64,000 nt of DNA from Peribacillus frigoritolerans (GTDB lineage Bacteria; Bacillota; Bacilli; Bacillales; DSM-1321), in assembly GCF_001636405.1 (NCBI RefSeq), contig NZ_KV440950.1:1263712-1327711 (forward strand), read 5' to 3'. This document shows, piece after piece, positions 34,771-43,543 of this stretch (position 1 is its first letter; each line of letters opens with the position of its first letter). The notes beneath the pieces are model-generated. The model made no database searches. It worked only from the letters and a program-made list of their open reading frames with translations, and had not been told where the DNA came from. The position numbers and the translations under genes were made by a program.

Positions 34771-35399
34771 ACTTTTGAAAGGGTCAGCCCGTCACCGATT
34801 GGGATCAGCATGGATTCCAGTTGAGGATGTTTGGCCACGGTTTCATTGAATGCCTTCATAAAGGCAGTGTGACGTTTAGGTTCAGCATCCGGATCTGCGA
34901 CACTGCCACTTGCAAGTACGTTATCCATGACGATTAAAGCGCCTGGTTCTGCGAGTTTAATGCAATATTGCAGGTAATTTTCATAATTGTCCTTGTCAGC
35001 ATCTATAAAGAAGAAATCAAATTTCTTGTTATCATGAGCGAGTTTTTCAAGGCTTTGCAGGGCTTCTCCGGTCATATAGGATACTTGATCGCCAAAGCCA
35101 GCTTTGGATAGATTGCGATAAGCTAATTTTGCGTATTCCTCCTGTAATTCAAGAGAGGTTAATTTACCTTTGCTGCCGAAACCCCTGGCAAGGCAGATCC
35201 CGCTATAGCCTCCAAGAGCGCCTATTTCCAACACATTTTTAGCTCCTGAAATCGATATGAGCATGGTAAGAAGTTTCCCAGATGAGGGAGATACCGATAT
35301 GGACGGCATACCGTTTTCTTGTATGGACGCAATGACTTCTTCCAAGAGATCATCTTTAGTATAAAATAATGAATCGATATAACTGTTAATTTGTTTCAT
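34749..35399 (-). CDS. SAM-dependent O-methyltransferase, COMT-like
   Basis: A 216-residue class I methyltransferase of the O-methyltransferase family 3 (YrrM/CCoAOMT type). Motif I is VLEIGALGGYSGICLARG (about 59-76), the metal/substrate region is FDFFFIDADKDNYENYL, and motif ALIVMDNVLASG follows. Substrate unknown. The final residues (KVIDQTHE) and the stop codon are encoded by the last units of the tandem repeat array, so the original 3' end may have been replaced. Start after AAAGGA. Confidence 0.87.
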   Translation of the reverse strand: MKQINSYIDSLFYTKDDLLEEVIASIQENGMPSISVSPSSGKLLTMLISISGAKNVLEIGALGGYSGICLARGFGSKGKLTSLELQEEYAKLAYRNLSKAGFGDQVSYMTGEALQSLEKLAHDNKKFDFFFIDADKDNYENYLQYCIKLAEPGALIVMDNVLASGSVADPDAEPKRHTAFMKAFNETVAKHPQLESMLIPIGDGLTLSKVIDQTHE

Positions 35400-35508
35400 T
35401 CATTTCCATTCCTTTCTCATTGGAAGTTTCCTTTTCTTCACTGCCCTTTTCGGCTGCTTCTTCATTTTCTTGTATTTCGAATAATTGAATGAATTCGTTG
35501 ATTAACAT
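35386..35508 (-). CDS. Possible 40-residue acidic ORF upstream of the methyltransferase
   Basis: Reads MLINEFIQLFEIQENEE... and ends in NETN, overlapping the methyltransferase start. The composition is acidic and helical. There is no good ribosome site before its ATG, so it may only be a decayed 3' end of an earlier gene, since the frame stays open upstream of the ATG for several codons. Confidence 0.25.
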   Translation of the reverse strand: MLINEFIQLFEIQENEEAAEKGSEEKETSNEKGMEMNETN

Positions 35509-35539
35509 ATCAATCGCTTTTAATTCACCGACTAAGATT

Positions 35540-36631
35540 TTATGTAGTCGTTAGTTTAGCATAGATGATAAAGAACAGTGTTAATTCGGCTATTATCACA
35601 ATATTCGGTACACCGACAAACAAATTAAAAATAAAAAAGACGGCTAAAATCCCTAAAAATAACCCTAAATGATATATTTGCAACCGCTGGTGCTTATGTC
35701 TATATTGGTGGAAAACAAACGTTGCTGATATGAAATAGAGCAATACGGAACCAAAAACAAAATAGAGGATAAATGAATAATGGACCTCATGTAAAAACAA
35801 TAACCTGATGGCTGCTGCAATCATGCTTATAGACATTAAAATAAACAGATGACCGTAAATGATGATTTGGCCGGAAGATTGTACAGACTTGTCGACTTTC
35901 TTGTCCATATTATCGAAATATTGCCACCACATGGCTATTATCAGCGCAAATGAAATGATGGAAAAGGCTATCGAATCCCAATTTCCTTGTTTAGGTTGAA
36001 TGACCGCAAGCGTGCTTACAAGAGCCTCCCCAAAGAGAATGATGGTGAATAGGCCAAAGCGCTCCAACAGGTGGGCCGTATTTGTAGGAACCTTTTCCAA
36101 GCACTTTCTTCCAAGGATCGGGACAATGATATCGACCAGGATGCCCAAATACAACACAGCATACCTAAGCCAAGAATCAAAAAGGACGGACAATATTGAA
36201 ATGGCGATTCCAATCCAAAAATACCTTCCCAAAAAGAGTGCTGCCTTTTTTCGAAATCCCTCTTCTATCCGCTGTACAACGAGATATTGGATAGCAGTAA
36301 CGGCTCTTAAACCAATATAACCAATTAAAAAAGAAAGGTAATAAGGATCAAAATCTGCAGATAAGCTTGATGTCATGATCAGGACAAAAAACATTTGCAA
36401 TATCAAAAATAGCCGTTGATGAAATACATCCTTTCCAAACCGGTTAATAAATATGGTTTGCCCTACCCAAGCCCACCAGATAGGAATAAAAATCAGCACG
36501 AACTTTAATAAATACTCTGGGTGGATATATCCATCTTCAACATGCAGTAAAACATGAGTTGCGCCCGCAACGGCAGCCACAAATAACAAATCATAAAAGA
36601 GCTCTAACCATGTAACTTTCTTTTCATCCAT
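35540..36631 (-). CDS. Low temperature requirement protein A (LtrA) family membrane protein
   Basis: A 363-residue protein with about eleven membrane helices. The signature start VTWLELFYDLLFVAAVAGATHVLLH (E and D in the first helix) and FGLFTIILFGEALVST in the middle match the LtrA family. Its molecular role is not settled; it was named for a cold-sensitive Listeria mutant. Start ATG follows GGGAGGAG. It runs toward the methyltransferase gene, with which it may be transcribed. Confidence 0.87.
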   Translation of the reverse strand: MDEKKVTWLELFYDLLFVAAVAGATHVLLHVEDGYIHPEYLLKFVLIFIPIWWAWVGQTIFINRFGKDVFHQRLFLILQMFFVLIMTSSLSADFDPYYLSFLIGYIGLRAVTAIQYLVVQRIEEGFRKKAALFLGRYFWIGIAISILSVLFDSWLRYAVLYLGILVDIIVPILGRKCLEKVPTNTAHLLERFGLFTIILFGEALVSTLAVIQPKQGNWDSIAFSIISFALIIAMWWQYFDNMDKKVDKSVQSSGQIIIYGHLFILMSISMIAAAIRLLFLHEVHYSFILYFVFGSVLLYFISATFVFHQYRHKHQRLQIYHLGLFLGILAVFFIFNLFVGVPNIVIIAELTLFFIIYAKLTTT

Positions 36632-36850
36632 TTCTGTACTCCTCCCAACGCCTTATAGGTTATAGTATGTTGGAAACATTCAGAAAATGGAAGGGGTCCA
36701 ATATAACTTTGGGATAAGATATGAAGTTCTTTTTTTCCAATATTAAGTTAAGCCAAATTTAGTACATACAAGCGTGTAATTAGGAATAACGTCACTTTTT
36801 TACTTTTGGTATATGGTGGTACCGCATGAGATAAACAGGGAGGGAAGTAG

Positions 36851-37182
36851 ATGACCAGAACCATCGGCCTTATTTGCGGCAGTTTACGGGAAAATTCTTA
36901 TAATCGAATCATTGCTCAATCATTGATAGATATGGTTGATTCGTATCAATTTCGCTGGATCGAAATTAATGATCTTCCGTTGTTTAACGAAGACCTAGAA
37001 ATTAGTGGGGTTCCAGAAACAGTGACATCATTTAAATCCGCCATCCAGGACGTCGACGGTATCATTATCGTAAGTCCTGAGTACAATTCTGGAATGCCAG
37101 ACGTATTAAAAAATGCATTGGTCTGGGGATCAAGATCTCGTGAGTCCGCCGTTCTTACCAAAAAACCAGTTGGCCTTGGAAG
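36851..37182 (+). pseudogene. NADPH-dependent FMN reductase, truncated by repeat R2
   Basis: About 109 residues of a flavodoxin-fold reductase: GLICGSLRENSYNRIIAQSL, IEINDLPLFNEDLE, VDGIIIVSPEYNSGMPDVLKNALVWGSRS, VLTKKPVG. Normal proteins are 170-190 residues. At GLGR the frame enters an R2 fragment and ends after 20 unrelated residues (stop at 37249). The rest of the gene is absent. The GGGAGG ribosome site and start are intact. Confidence 0.85.
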
Positions 37183-37229
37183 ACAGTCGGCGGAAAGGGA
37201 GCGGATTTCTGAAATCAATCTACTTCTTT
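37180..37229 (-). repeat. Repeat R2 fragment, copy d
   Basis: GACAGTCGGCGGAAAGGGAG to GATTTCTGAAATCAA is the inverted end of R2 (compare 7482-7525). It is fused directly to the broken FMN reductase. Confidence 0.8.
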
Positions 37230-37249
37230 TTGGGTTTTGTAAAATATGA

Positions 37250-37558
37250 ACGTTGATATCCCTTTCATTTTGATTAGATGAAGCTAAGTTTAGCCCTTTA
37301 AAACGCCTCATTCCACCCCCTCAACTTTCATCCCCGAATCCCCTTTATACCTTGTCCTCATGACCTCACTTGCCTCCAAACTGCATATGTACAAACCTTC
37401 CAAATATAGCCTGTATTGAAAACTGATTACATGTGGTATTGTGCACAAATATTTAAAGAGTATATTATTGTGCAGTACCCATGACAACATTCGGACTGAG
37501 AAACGCTACATTTTTAATAAAAAGTGAGATATCGTAAAAGCAGGGAGAGGGATTGAGA
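37250..37558. other. Gap without recognisable genes
   Basis: I see no gene, hairpin or repeat other than the R2 end before it. A promoter for the PTS activator should lie near its 3' end. Confidence 0.4.
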
Positions 37559-39625
37559 ATGTTTTTAGATGAAAGAAGCGCCAATTTACTAAAACTATTA
37601 CAGCATTCGCCCATTTCAAAAATGAAAGAACTTGAAGCCCAAACAGGTCTGACGAGAAGGCAGATTCAATATGGATTGAGCAAAGCGAATGACTGGCTCC
37701 AATTTCACGGATATCAACCGATTCAATATAATCGTGAAATGGGCTACTCCTTTTCTGAAACAATCAGGGATGAAGAATTGAATGTAAAACTGACAAAACG
37801 CAATTATATATTTTCAGAGACAGATAGGGAAAAGGTTTTTTACCTCATGATCCTGTTAAGCCAAGAAGAATTGTCCGTCTATCATTTCCAGACGATCACC
37901 GGGGTTTCGCGAAATACGGTGCTGAAGGATTTAAAAAGACTTAAAGATAAAAACAGGGACATATCGCTCAAGATCCAGTATTCCAAACAAGATGGCTACG
38001 TGGTGATTGGGGACAGCCGAACAAAGAGATATATCATTGAACGTCTCGTGCATGATGTACTGAACAGTCCCAATAGTGAATGGATCATGGAGTGCATATG
38101 GGGAAATCATGAAAAGCAAATCAGCTCGATCCGGTTGCAGCTTGAAAGGGCCGAACGTAAATTGGGCATCACCTTTACGGATGAACGGCTTCATGAACTG
38201 AGCTATTTATTTCTATGTACAGATCAGCTCATAGGAAAAGGGGAAGAGTTACAGGCCGACCAGAGCTGGACGCCGTTTGTTGCGACGGAAGAATACAAAC
38301 TGGTCGAGGAGATGACCGGGACGGATGCATTTCAATCAGTATGGAGCGAAACGGAAAACTTATACGCAGCCTTACATTTATTGAGCATGAATCGAACGAA
38401 GGATATTTCCCCTCTAAAAGATGATGAAGTCATTCAACACCTATTGCAGGAAATCGTGGAAGAGTTCGAGAGGCTGGCATTTGTTCACCTGAAAGACAAA
38501 GAGCAGCTATGCCAGCAATTATACGTTCATTTTAAACCGGCATATTATCGCCTGCGGTATGGTCTCCCGCAAATGAATCCGATGACGGGACGGGTGCAGA
38601 AAGTATATCCCGAACTGCATCATTTGACAAAAAAATCCCTGTGGGTGTTGGAGAAAGAGGTTGGCTGTCCAGTATCGGAAGAAGAAGTGGCCTATTTCAC
38701 GATTTATTTTGGCGGATGGCTGCGCAGGCAAGGCACAACATTGGATGATCGAAAACGGGCGATTGTCGTATGCCCGAATGGTATCGGCATCAGCAATATC
38801 CTCATTTATACATTGAGGGAGTTATTTCCTGATATTTTGTTCCTGGATGTTTTGTCCGTTAGAAATGCGGCTGAATACCCGCTGTCGTACGATCTTGTTT
38901 TCTCGACGGTGCATATGAGAACAAAAGCGGCATTATTCGTTGTACCGCCGATTTTGGAAATGCAGGACAAACATACATTGCGCCAGCAGGTCATGCAGAA
39001 ATTGTATGGATATACGACGGAAAGTGTGGATGTTGCAGCTTTATTAAAGATCATTTCCAAGTATGCAACCATCCATGAACAGGATCAGCTTGAAAAGGCT
39101 TTGAAGTCGAATGTGTATACCCATACACCAAAAATAACCCAATTTTCTTTAAAGGAGGCAGAGAAGCCCGTGTTAGAAGAACTGCTCAATATGCAAACGA
39201 TCCAATTACAGCAGCAAGTTTCCGATTGGAGAGAAGCCATTCAAGTCGCGGCCAAGCCTCTCGTGGACTTAGGTACCGTCGAAGAACGATATGTGGATGC
39301 CATGATCGAGGCCATAGAAACGAATGGACCATATGTAGTGATAACGCCTGGAGTGGCGATTCCCCATGCACGCCCGGAGCAGGGGGTCAGGTCTTTATCC
39401 ATGAGTTTGCTGAAATTGGATGAAGCCGTGGACTTTGCTCCGGATAAACCGGTTCGCCTGATTATCATTTTGGCGGCCGTAGATAACGATTCGCATCTGC
39501 GGGCATTGATCCAGCTCACTCAATTATTGAATGATCCAGCCAATATAGAAGAAATAGTAAGCACTTCAGATAAATCGGTCCTTATGGAGTACGTTCATAA
39601 ATATTCGAAGGAGGAAGCGGAATGA
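37559..39625 (+). CDS. BglG/MtlR-type PTS transcriptional activator with EIIB- and EIIA-like domains
   Basis: A 688-residue regulator. N-terminal HTH domains (about 1-170; TGLTRRQIQYGLSKANDWL, TGVSRNTVLKDLKRLKDK), two PRDs (about 185-400), a GAT-type EIIB-like domain (IVVCPNGIGISNILIYTLREL, near 405) and a C-terminal EIIA of the mannitol/ascorbate type (YVVITPGVAIPHARPEQGV, active His near 605). The EIIA probably also phosphorylates the separate IIB proteins, as no other EIIA is present. ATG at 37559 fits AGGGAGAGG; TTG 37553 is an alternative. Its stop overlaps the first IIB start by ATGA. Confidence 0.88.
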   Translation: MFLDERSANLLKLLQHSPISKMKELEAQTGLTRRQIQYGLSKANDWLQFHGYQPIQYNREMGYSFSETIRDEELNVKLTKRNYIFSETDREKVFYLMILLSQEELSVYHFQTITGVSRNTVLKDLKRLKDKNRDISLKIQYSKQDGYVVIGDSRTKRYIIERLVHDVLNSPNSEWIMECIWGNHEKQISSIRLQLERAERKLGITFTDERLHELSYLFLCTDQLIGKGEELQADQSWTPFVATEEYKLVEEMTGTDAFQSVWSETENLYAALHLLSMNRTKDISPLKDDEVIQHLLQEIVEEFERLAFVHLKDKEQLCQQLYVHFKPAYYRLRYGLPQMNPMTGRVQKVYPELHHLTKKSLWVLEKEVGCPVSEEEVAYFTIYFGGWLRRQGTTLDDRKRAIVVCPNGIGISNILIYTLRELFPDILFLDVLSVRNAAEYPLSYDLVFSTVHMRTKAALFVVPPILEMQDKHTLRQQVMQKLYGYTTESVDVAALLKIISKYATIHEQDQLEKALKSNVYTHTPKITQFSLKEAEKPVLEELLNMQTIQLQQQVSDWREAIQVAAKPLVDLGTVEERYVDAMIEAIETNGPYVVITPGVAIPHARPEQGVRSLSMSLLKLDEAVDFAPDKPVRLIIILAAVDNDSHLRALIQLTQLLNDPANIEEIVSTSDKSVLMEYVHKYSKEEAE

Positions 39626-39888
39626 AAATCATGGTAGTATGCGGAAACGGATTGGGAAGCAGCTTCATCATGGAGATGAATGTGAAGAAAGCATTGATGG
39701 AAATGGGGAAGACGGCCGAGGTGGATCATACGGATCTGGCATCTGCAAAAACGGTTCAAGCTGACATTTTCCTGGGGGCAGCGGATATTGTCGGCCAGCT
39801 GGATGATGGAACCCGGACGATCGTCACACTGGAGAACATGATGAGCATCCCTGAAATCAAATCTAAATTGGAAATGCATGTAGGATAA
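39622..39888 (+). CDS. PTS EIIB, ascorbate (UlaB/SgaB) type, copy 1
   Basis: An 88-residue lactose/ascorbate-superfamily IIB. The phosphocysteine is in KIMVVCGNGLGSSFIMEMNVKKAL (Cys-7). It passes phosphate from the EIIA domain of the activator to the sugar carried by the IIC. The gene starts inside the activator's stop and is followed 17 bp later by an almost identical IIB gene. Confidence 0.9.
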   Translation: MKIMVVCGNGLGSSFIMEMNVKKALMEMGKTAEVDHTDLASAKTVQADIFLGAADIVGQLDDGTRTIVTLENMMSIPEIKSKLEMHVG

Positions 39889-39905
39889 AAAAAGGAGAGA
39901 TTGAT

Positions 39906-40172
39906 ATGAAGAAAATCATGGTAGTATGCGGAAATGGATTGGGAAGCAGCTTCATCATGGAGATGAATGTGAAGAAAGCATTGACGGAAATGGGGAAGAC
40001 AGCCGAGGTGGACCATACGGATCTGGCATCCGCAAAAACGGTTCAGGCTGATATTTTCCTGGGAGCGGCGGATATTGTCGGTCAGCTGGATGATGGAACC
40101 CGGACGATCGTCACACTGGAAAACATGATGAGCATTCCTGAAATCACATCGAAATTAACTTCACATCTATAA
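39906..40172 (+). CDS. PTS EIIB, ascorbate type, copy 2
   Basis: An 88-residue near duplicate of the preceding IIB. Differences are an extra Lys at position 3, one Met/Thr change and the last few residues (ITSKLTSHL versus IKSKLEMHVG). The DNA is also nearly identical, so the tandem duplication is recent. Both keep the catalytic cysteine. AAAAGGAGAG precedes its ATG. Confidence 0.9.
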   Translation: MKKIMVVCGNGLGSSFIMEMNVKKALTEMGKTAEVDHTDLASAKTVQADIFLGAADIVGQLDDGTRTIVTLENMMSIPEITSKLTSHL

Positions 40173-40203
40173 GAAGAAAACATAAAGAAGAGGGGGAGAG
40201 GCA

Positions 40204-41472
40204 ATGCTGGAACTTATCATGAATGACATCTTGGGTACACCATCCATACTTGTGGGGCTGTTTGCCCTCATTGGACTGCTGTTACAGCAGAAATCCAGTG
40301 CGGATGTCGTATCCGGAACGCTAAAAACCGTCATGGGCTTCATTATCATCGGAGCGGGAGCGGCAGTGCTCATTGGCGCCCTTGATATATTCAGTAAAAT
40401 GTTCGATCATGCATTCAACGTACAAGGCGTCATACCGAATAACGAAGCCATTGTCGCAGCCGCCCAAAGTGATTTTGGGACTTCGACTGCACTTATCATG
40501 GTATTTGGGATGGTTGTCAATGTTTTGCTTGCTCGTTTCACGCCATTTAAATATATATTTTTAACGGGACACCATACCTTATTCATGGCTTGCTTACTTG
40601 CAGTCACCCTATCCGTCGGCGGGCTCAGCGGATTTCCGCTTATCTTGGTCGGCTCCATTCTATTAGGAGTATGCATGGTGTTGTTCCCAGCCCTCCTTCA
40701 GCCATACGTACGGAAAATTACCGGCAGCGATGATTTTGCTATCGGCCATTTCGGGACAATCGGATATTTCGTATCCGCGACTGTGGGAAAATGGTTTGGA
40801 AATAAGGAAAAAACGACAGAGCAAATCAAGGTTCCCAAGTCTTTAGGATTCCTGAGGGACACATCGGTCGCTGTATCGCTTACAATGACGATGTTCTTCG
40901 TGATCGTCGCATTGTTTGCCGGGCAGAACTATATTGAAACGGAATTATCCGGCGGTTCGAACTTCATCGTATTCTCTTTCATCCAGGCGATAACATTTGC
41001 TGCGGGAGTCTACATCATCCTTGCAGGGGTACGGATGTTAATTGCTGAAATCGTCCCTGCATTCAAAGGGATTGCCGATAAAGTGGCGCCGAATACAAAA
41101 CCTGCATTGGACTGTCCGACCATTTTTCCATTCGCTCCAAATGCAGTGATCATCGGGTTTCTATTCAGTTTCCTGGCTGGACTACTATCCATGTTCCTCC
41201 TTCCGGCACTTGGATTGAAAGTAATCGTTCCTGGGCTCGTACCGCATTTCTTCACCGGAGCTGCAGCAGGTGTTTTCGGAAATGCCACGGGAGGCAGACG
41301 CGGAGCGATGCTTGGATCGTTTGCAAACGGACTAATCATCAGTTTCCTGCCGGCAATACTCCTGGTCTTCTTGGGGGATGTAGGGTTTGAAGGCACCACA
41401 TTTGGTGATTCGGACTTCGGTGTGGTAGGTCTCTTGATCCTAAGTGTCATGAAACTTTTAGGATTATCCTAA
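40204..41472 (+). CDS. PTS EIIC, ascorbate (UlaA/SgaT) family
   Basis: A 422-residue permease with about eleven membrane helices. Family segments: FALIGLLLQQKSSADVVSGTLKTVMGFIIIGAGA near the start, IGHFGTIGYFVSATVGKWFG in the middle, and PHFFTGAAAGVFGNATGGRRGAMLGSFANGLIISFLPA near the end. It completes an ascorbate-type PTS with the IIB pair. The true substrate is uncertain, because no ulaG/ulaD/ulaE-type catabolic genes follow; a HAD phosphatase is next. Start after GAGGGGGAGAGG. Confidence 0.9.
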   Translation: MLELIMNDILGTPSILVGLFALIGLLLQQKSSADVVSGTLKTVMGFIIIGAGAAVLIGALDIFSKMFDHAFNVQGVIPNNEAIVAAAQSDFGTSTALIMVFGMVVNVLLARFTPFKYIFLTGHHTLFMACLLAVTLSVGGLSGFPLILVGSILLGVCMVLFPALLQPYVRKITGSDDFAIGHFGTIGYFVSATVGKWFGNKEKTTEQIKVPKSLGFLRDTSVAVSLTMTMFFVIVALFAGQNYIETELSGGSNFIVFSFIQAITFAAGVYIILAGVRMLIAEIVPAFKGIADKVAPNTKPALDCPTIFPFAPNAVIIGFLFSFLAGLLSMFLLPALGLKVIVPGLVPHFFTGAAAGVFGNATGGRRGAMLGSFANGLIISFLPAILLVFLGDVGFEGTTFGDSDFGVVGLLILSVMKLLGLS

Positions 41473-41517
41473 ACTGTTATACTGATAAGGTACAGAAGTA
41501 AAAATATATGAATGAAA

Positions 41518-41560
41518 CCAACAGCCTAAGATCTTATAGATAATGGGCTGTTGGCATTTT
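41518..41560 (+). terminator. Terminator after the PTS operon
   Basis: CCAACAGCC / GGGCTGTTGG stem with an 18-base loop, then TTTT. It separates the HAD gene from the operon. Confidence 0.65.
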
Positions 41561-41591
41561 CATCATCATTCTGATTTTTGAGGTGATTGGC

Positions 41592-42437
41592 ATGGCCAAC
41601 AAAGCAATTGTGCTCGATTTGGATGGCACGACATTGAACGAAAGAAATACTGTGAATGAGACGCTGGAACAATACATAGGCGAACTTAGGGAAAGCGGTA
41701 AGCTGATTTTCATTGCAACAGGAAGAACGCTGGAAGAGGTGAGGGACGTTTTGCCGGCCGGCATGGAGGCCGACGGAATGGTGACCGCCAATGGAATGTC
41801 CGTATTCATCGGAAAGGAACAGATTGTCGAGCACGCCCTGTCGACGGAACTTGTCGAAGAATTGGTCGCCAAAGCAGGAGCGGAAGAGATTTTTTACGAA
41901 GTTCATCCGAACGAAGGAACACGGATGGCATTACTTAAAGATAAAGACTATATGGTTAAACAAGGTTTGATACCAAAACCTGAGACGGTCGATGAAAATG
42001 AATGGCTATCAAGACAGGATGCAGTCGAAGACAAAATAAGATGGTCAGAACAACTGGATATAAAGAGCGTCGCCAAAATCTACTTTTTCAGCAATGAAAT
42101 GAATACGATTCGAAAATGGAAAGCGGAGTTGGGGAAAATCAAGCAGTACAATGCCTTTACCACAGCTTCCTCCACCCATCATAATGTAGAAGTGACGGTG
42201 GAAGGCATCACAAAAGCAACAGGCGTTCAACTGCTGCTGAAACATTTTCAGCTAGCACCCGAAGATATCCTGGCAGTAGGCGATGGCGAAAATGACCTCC
42301 CGCTATTTAAACTCGCCGGACATTGCGTTGCCATGAAAAACGCAACTGACCTTGTCAAAGAACAAGCCGATGAAGTGACGGAGTATTCATATCGAGAAGA
42401 TGGACTGTATCGCTTTTTAAAGGGAATGTTTCACTAA
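41592..42437 (+). CDS. Cof-type HAD phosphatase
   Basis: A 281-residue HAD hydrolase. Motif I LDLDGTTLN, motif II IFIATGRTLEE, a C2 cap (about 85-190), motif III Lys (GITKATGVQLL) and motif IV AVGDGENDLPLFKLAGHCVAMKNA. Family members dephosphorylate sugar phosphates, FMN or PLP. Its position after the PTS suggests a sugar phosphate, but a terminator lies between. ATG at 41592 is 7 bases after GAGGTGA. Confidence 0.9.
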   Translation: MANKAIVLDLDGTTLNERNTVNETLEQYIGELRESGKLIFIATGRTLEEVRDVLPAGMEADGMVTANGMSVFIGKEQIVEHALSTELVEELVAKAGAEEIFYEVHPNEGTRMALLKDKDYMVKQGLIPKPETVDENEWLSRQDAVEDKIRWSEQLDIKSVAKIYFFSNEMNTIRKWKAELGKIKQYNAFTTASSTHHNVEVTVEGITKATGVQLLLKHFQLAPEDILAVGDGENDLPLFKLAGHCVAMKNATDLVKEQADEVTEYSYREDGLYRFLKGMFH

Positions 42438-42487
42438 AATATTCTGGAAGGCAAAAGAAGATCCAATCTTGCTTATGAAATTTGAAC

Positions 42488-42549
42488 GTGGATTGGAACG
42501 TAGGGCGCTCGCTTTCCGCAGGAGTCTCGTACCCTCCGTTCCAATCAAC
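42488..42549 (-). repeat. Repeat R1, copy d, internally deleted
   Basis: Both inverted ends are intact (GATTGGAACG / CCGTTCCAATCAAC), but the centre is missing: CTCGCTTTCCGCAGGAGTCTCG joins the two sides. At 62 bp it is half the usual size. Confidence 0.8.
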
Positions 42550-42551
42550 TG

Positions 42552-42770
42552 GATTGTCTTTTAAGTCTGGTCTCATCCCGAACCATGATTTTAAAACAAA
42601 ACTAGATTATCCCTAATGGTTTTTTTTGTTTTATGGAACCCTCAAAGGATTGAAGAAATTTGCGACACTCCTGCCGAATAACTGGCTAGCCGAGACCCCA
42701 CAGACGCTTGCTTTGATGCGGCTTGCAGACAGTCGGCGGAAAGGGAGCGGATTTCTGAAATCAACGCCGA
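42552..42770 (-). repeat. Repeat R2, copy e, long form inverted
   Basis: Begins with GTCTCATCCCGAAC and ACTAGATTATCC (the inverse of the 7.9-kb tail), continues through GCGACACTCCTGCCGAATAA and ends GGATTTCTGAAATCAA. It abuts the MFS remnant. Confidence 0.8.
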
Positions 42771-42779
42771 ACGTTTTTA

Positions 42780-42917
42780 GGTCCAGTCTTAATCGGCATC
42801 TTGATTGAAGTGTTTTCAAGATCCACAGGTTACCTGATCATGGGGGCATTATCAATTGCTTCAACCATTCTTATCAAATACCTCCATAAAACGCTCAAAA
42901 AAAGAAGCTTCCAATGA
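42780..42917 (+). pseudogene. MFS transporter, C-terminal remnant
   Basis: Forty-five codons without start codon: GPVLIGILIEVFSRSTGYLIMGALSIASTILIKYLHKTLKKRS in outline. This is the last two membrane helices and basic tail typical of a 12-helix major facilitator. Everything upstream has been replaced by R2. No function is possible. Confidence 0.65.
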
Positions 42918-42968
42918 AGAATTTCCTCTTGAAGAGATGCTGATTAATAGAAAATGATTTTTGAAACA

Positions 42969-43005
42969 GGAAAGAGCAGACCCTTAACGGGTTTGCTCTT
43001 TTTTA
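42969..43005 (+). terminator. Terminator after the MFS remnant
   Basis: AAAGAGCAGACCC / GGGTTTGCTCTTT stem with T tail; probably the old terminator of the lost transporter. Confidence 0.8.
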
Positions 43006-43106
43006 GTTTGAGTCGGATCATTTATAAAACAACTATCTGTCATTTAAGCTGAGCGTCAAATTAATATTTGGTTTTGTACACAAAAAATGTTTTACCTGAA
43101 AGTAAT

Positions 43107-43228
43107 AATTGGAGCGGGTTTGTGAGACTCCTGCGGGAAAAGCGTGTCTAAGGGAGACCCCGCAGGCGCAAGCCGAGGAGGCTCGCGGACCGCCCGCGGA
43201 AAGCGAGTGCCCTCCGTTCCAATCGACG
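43107..43228 (+). repeat. Repeat R1, copy e
   Basis: ATTGGAGCGGGTTTGTGAG to CCTCCGTTCCAATCGACG, full length, with internal CTCCTGCGGG / CCCCGCAGG. Confidence 0.85.
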
Positions 43229-43473
43229 TTCGAGGTTTTATAAACCCTCATAAAAACTGAAGCAAACTTGATTTTCGTCGAAGTCCACAATCTGCAATAT
43301 TAGTTCATTATTTTGTTAACTGGTAAACCACGGTAGTTTAAGACTATGATGGCATGTTTACTTCACGTTATCAATAAAATGCATGCAGATTGTCTTAATG
43401 GCCATAATGATTTTTATTCACAAAATTTCATTAATATTGACGGTATCAATCTATGACTTTATCATAACAGCAG

Positions 43474-43492
43474 GATAATGATAATCATTTTC
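43474..43492. promoter_or_regulatory. Fur box of the ferric-citrate-type operon
   Basis: GATAATGATAATCATTTTC matches 18 of 19 bases of the Bacillus Fur consensus. It is 50 bp before the lipoprotein gene. Confidence 0.9.
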
Positions 43493-43543
43493 AATTATGA
43501 TTAACTCGTGAAGAAGGTATAGATGACGGGAAGGGTGCAAAAT

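Noticed and set aside
35386..35508. 40-residue acidic frame before the O-methyltransferase
   Set aside because: Kept only at low confidence: no ribosome site, and the frame remains open upstream, so it may be a remnant.
36780..36850. TGGTGGTACCGC before the FMN reductase as a T-box element
   Set aside because: The word at 36812-36823 resembles a T-box core, but no specifier stem, antiterminator or following terminator can be seen in the 200-bp gap, and the gene is not an amino-acid gene.
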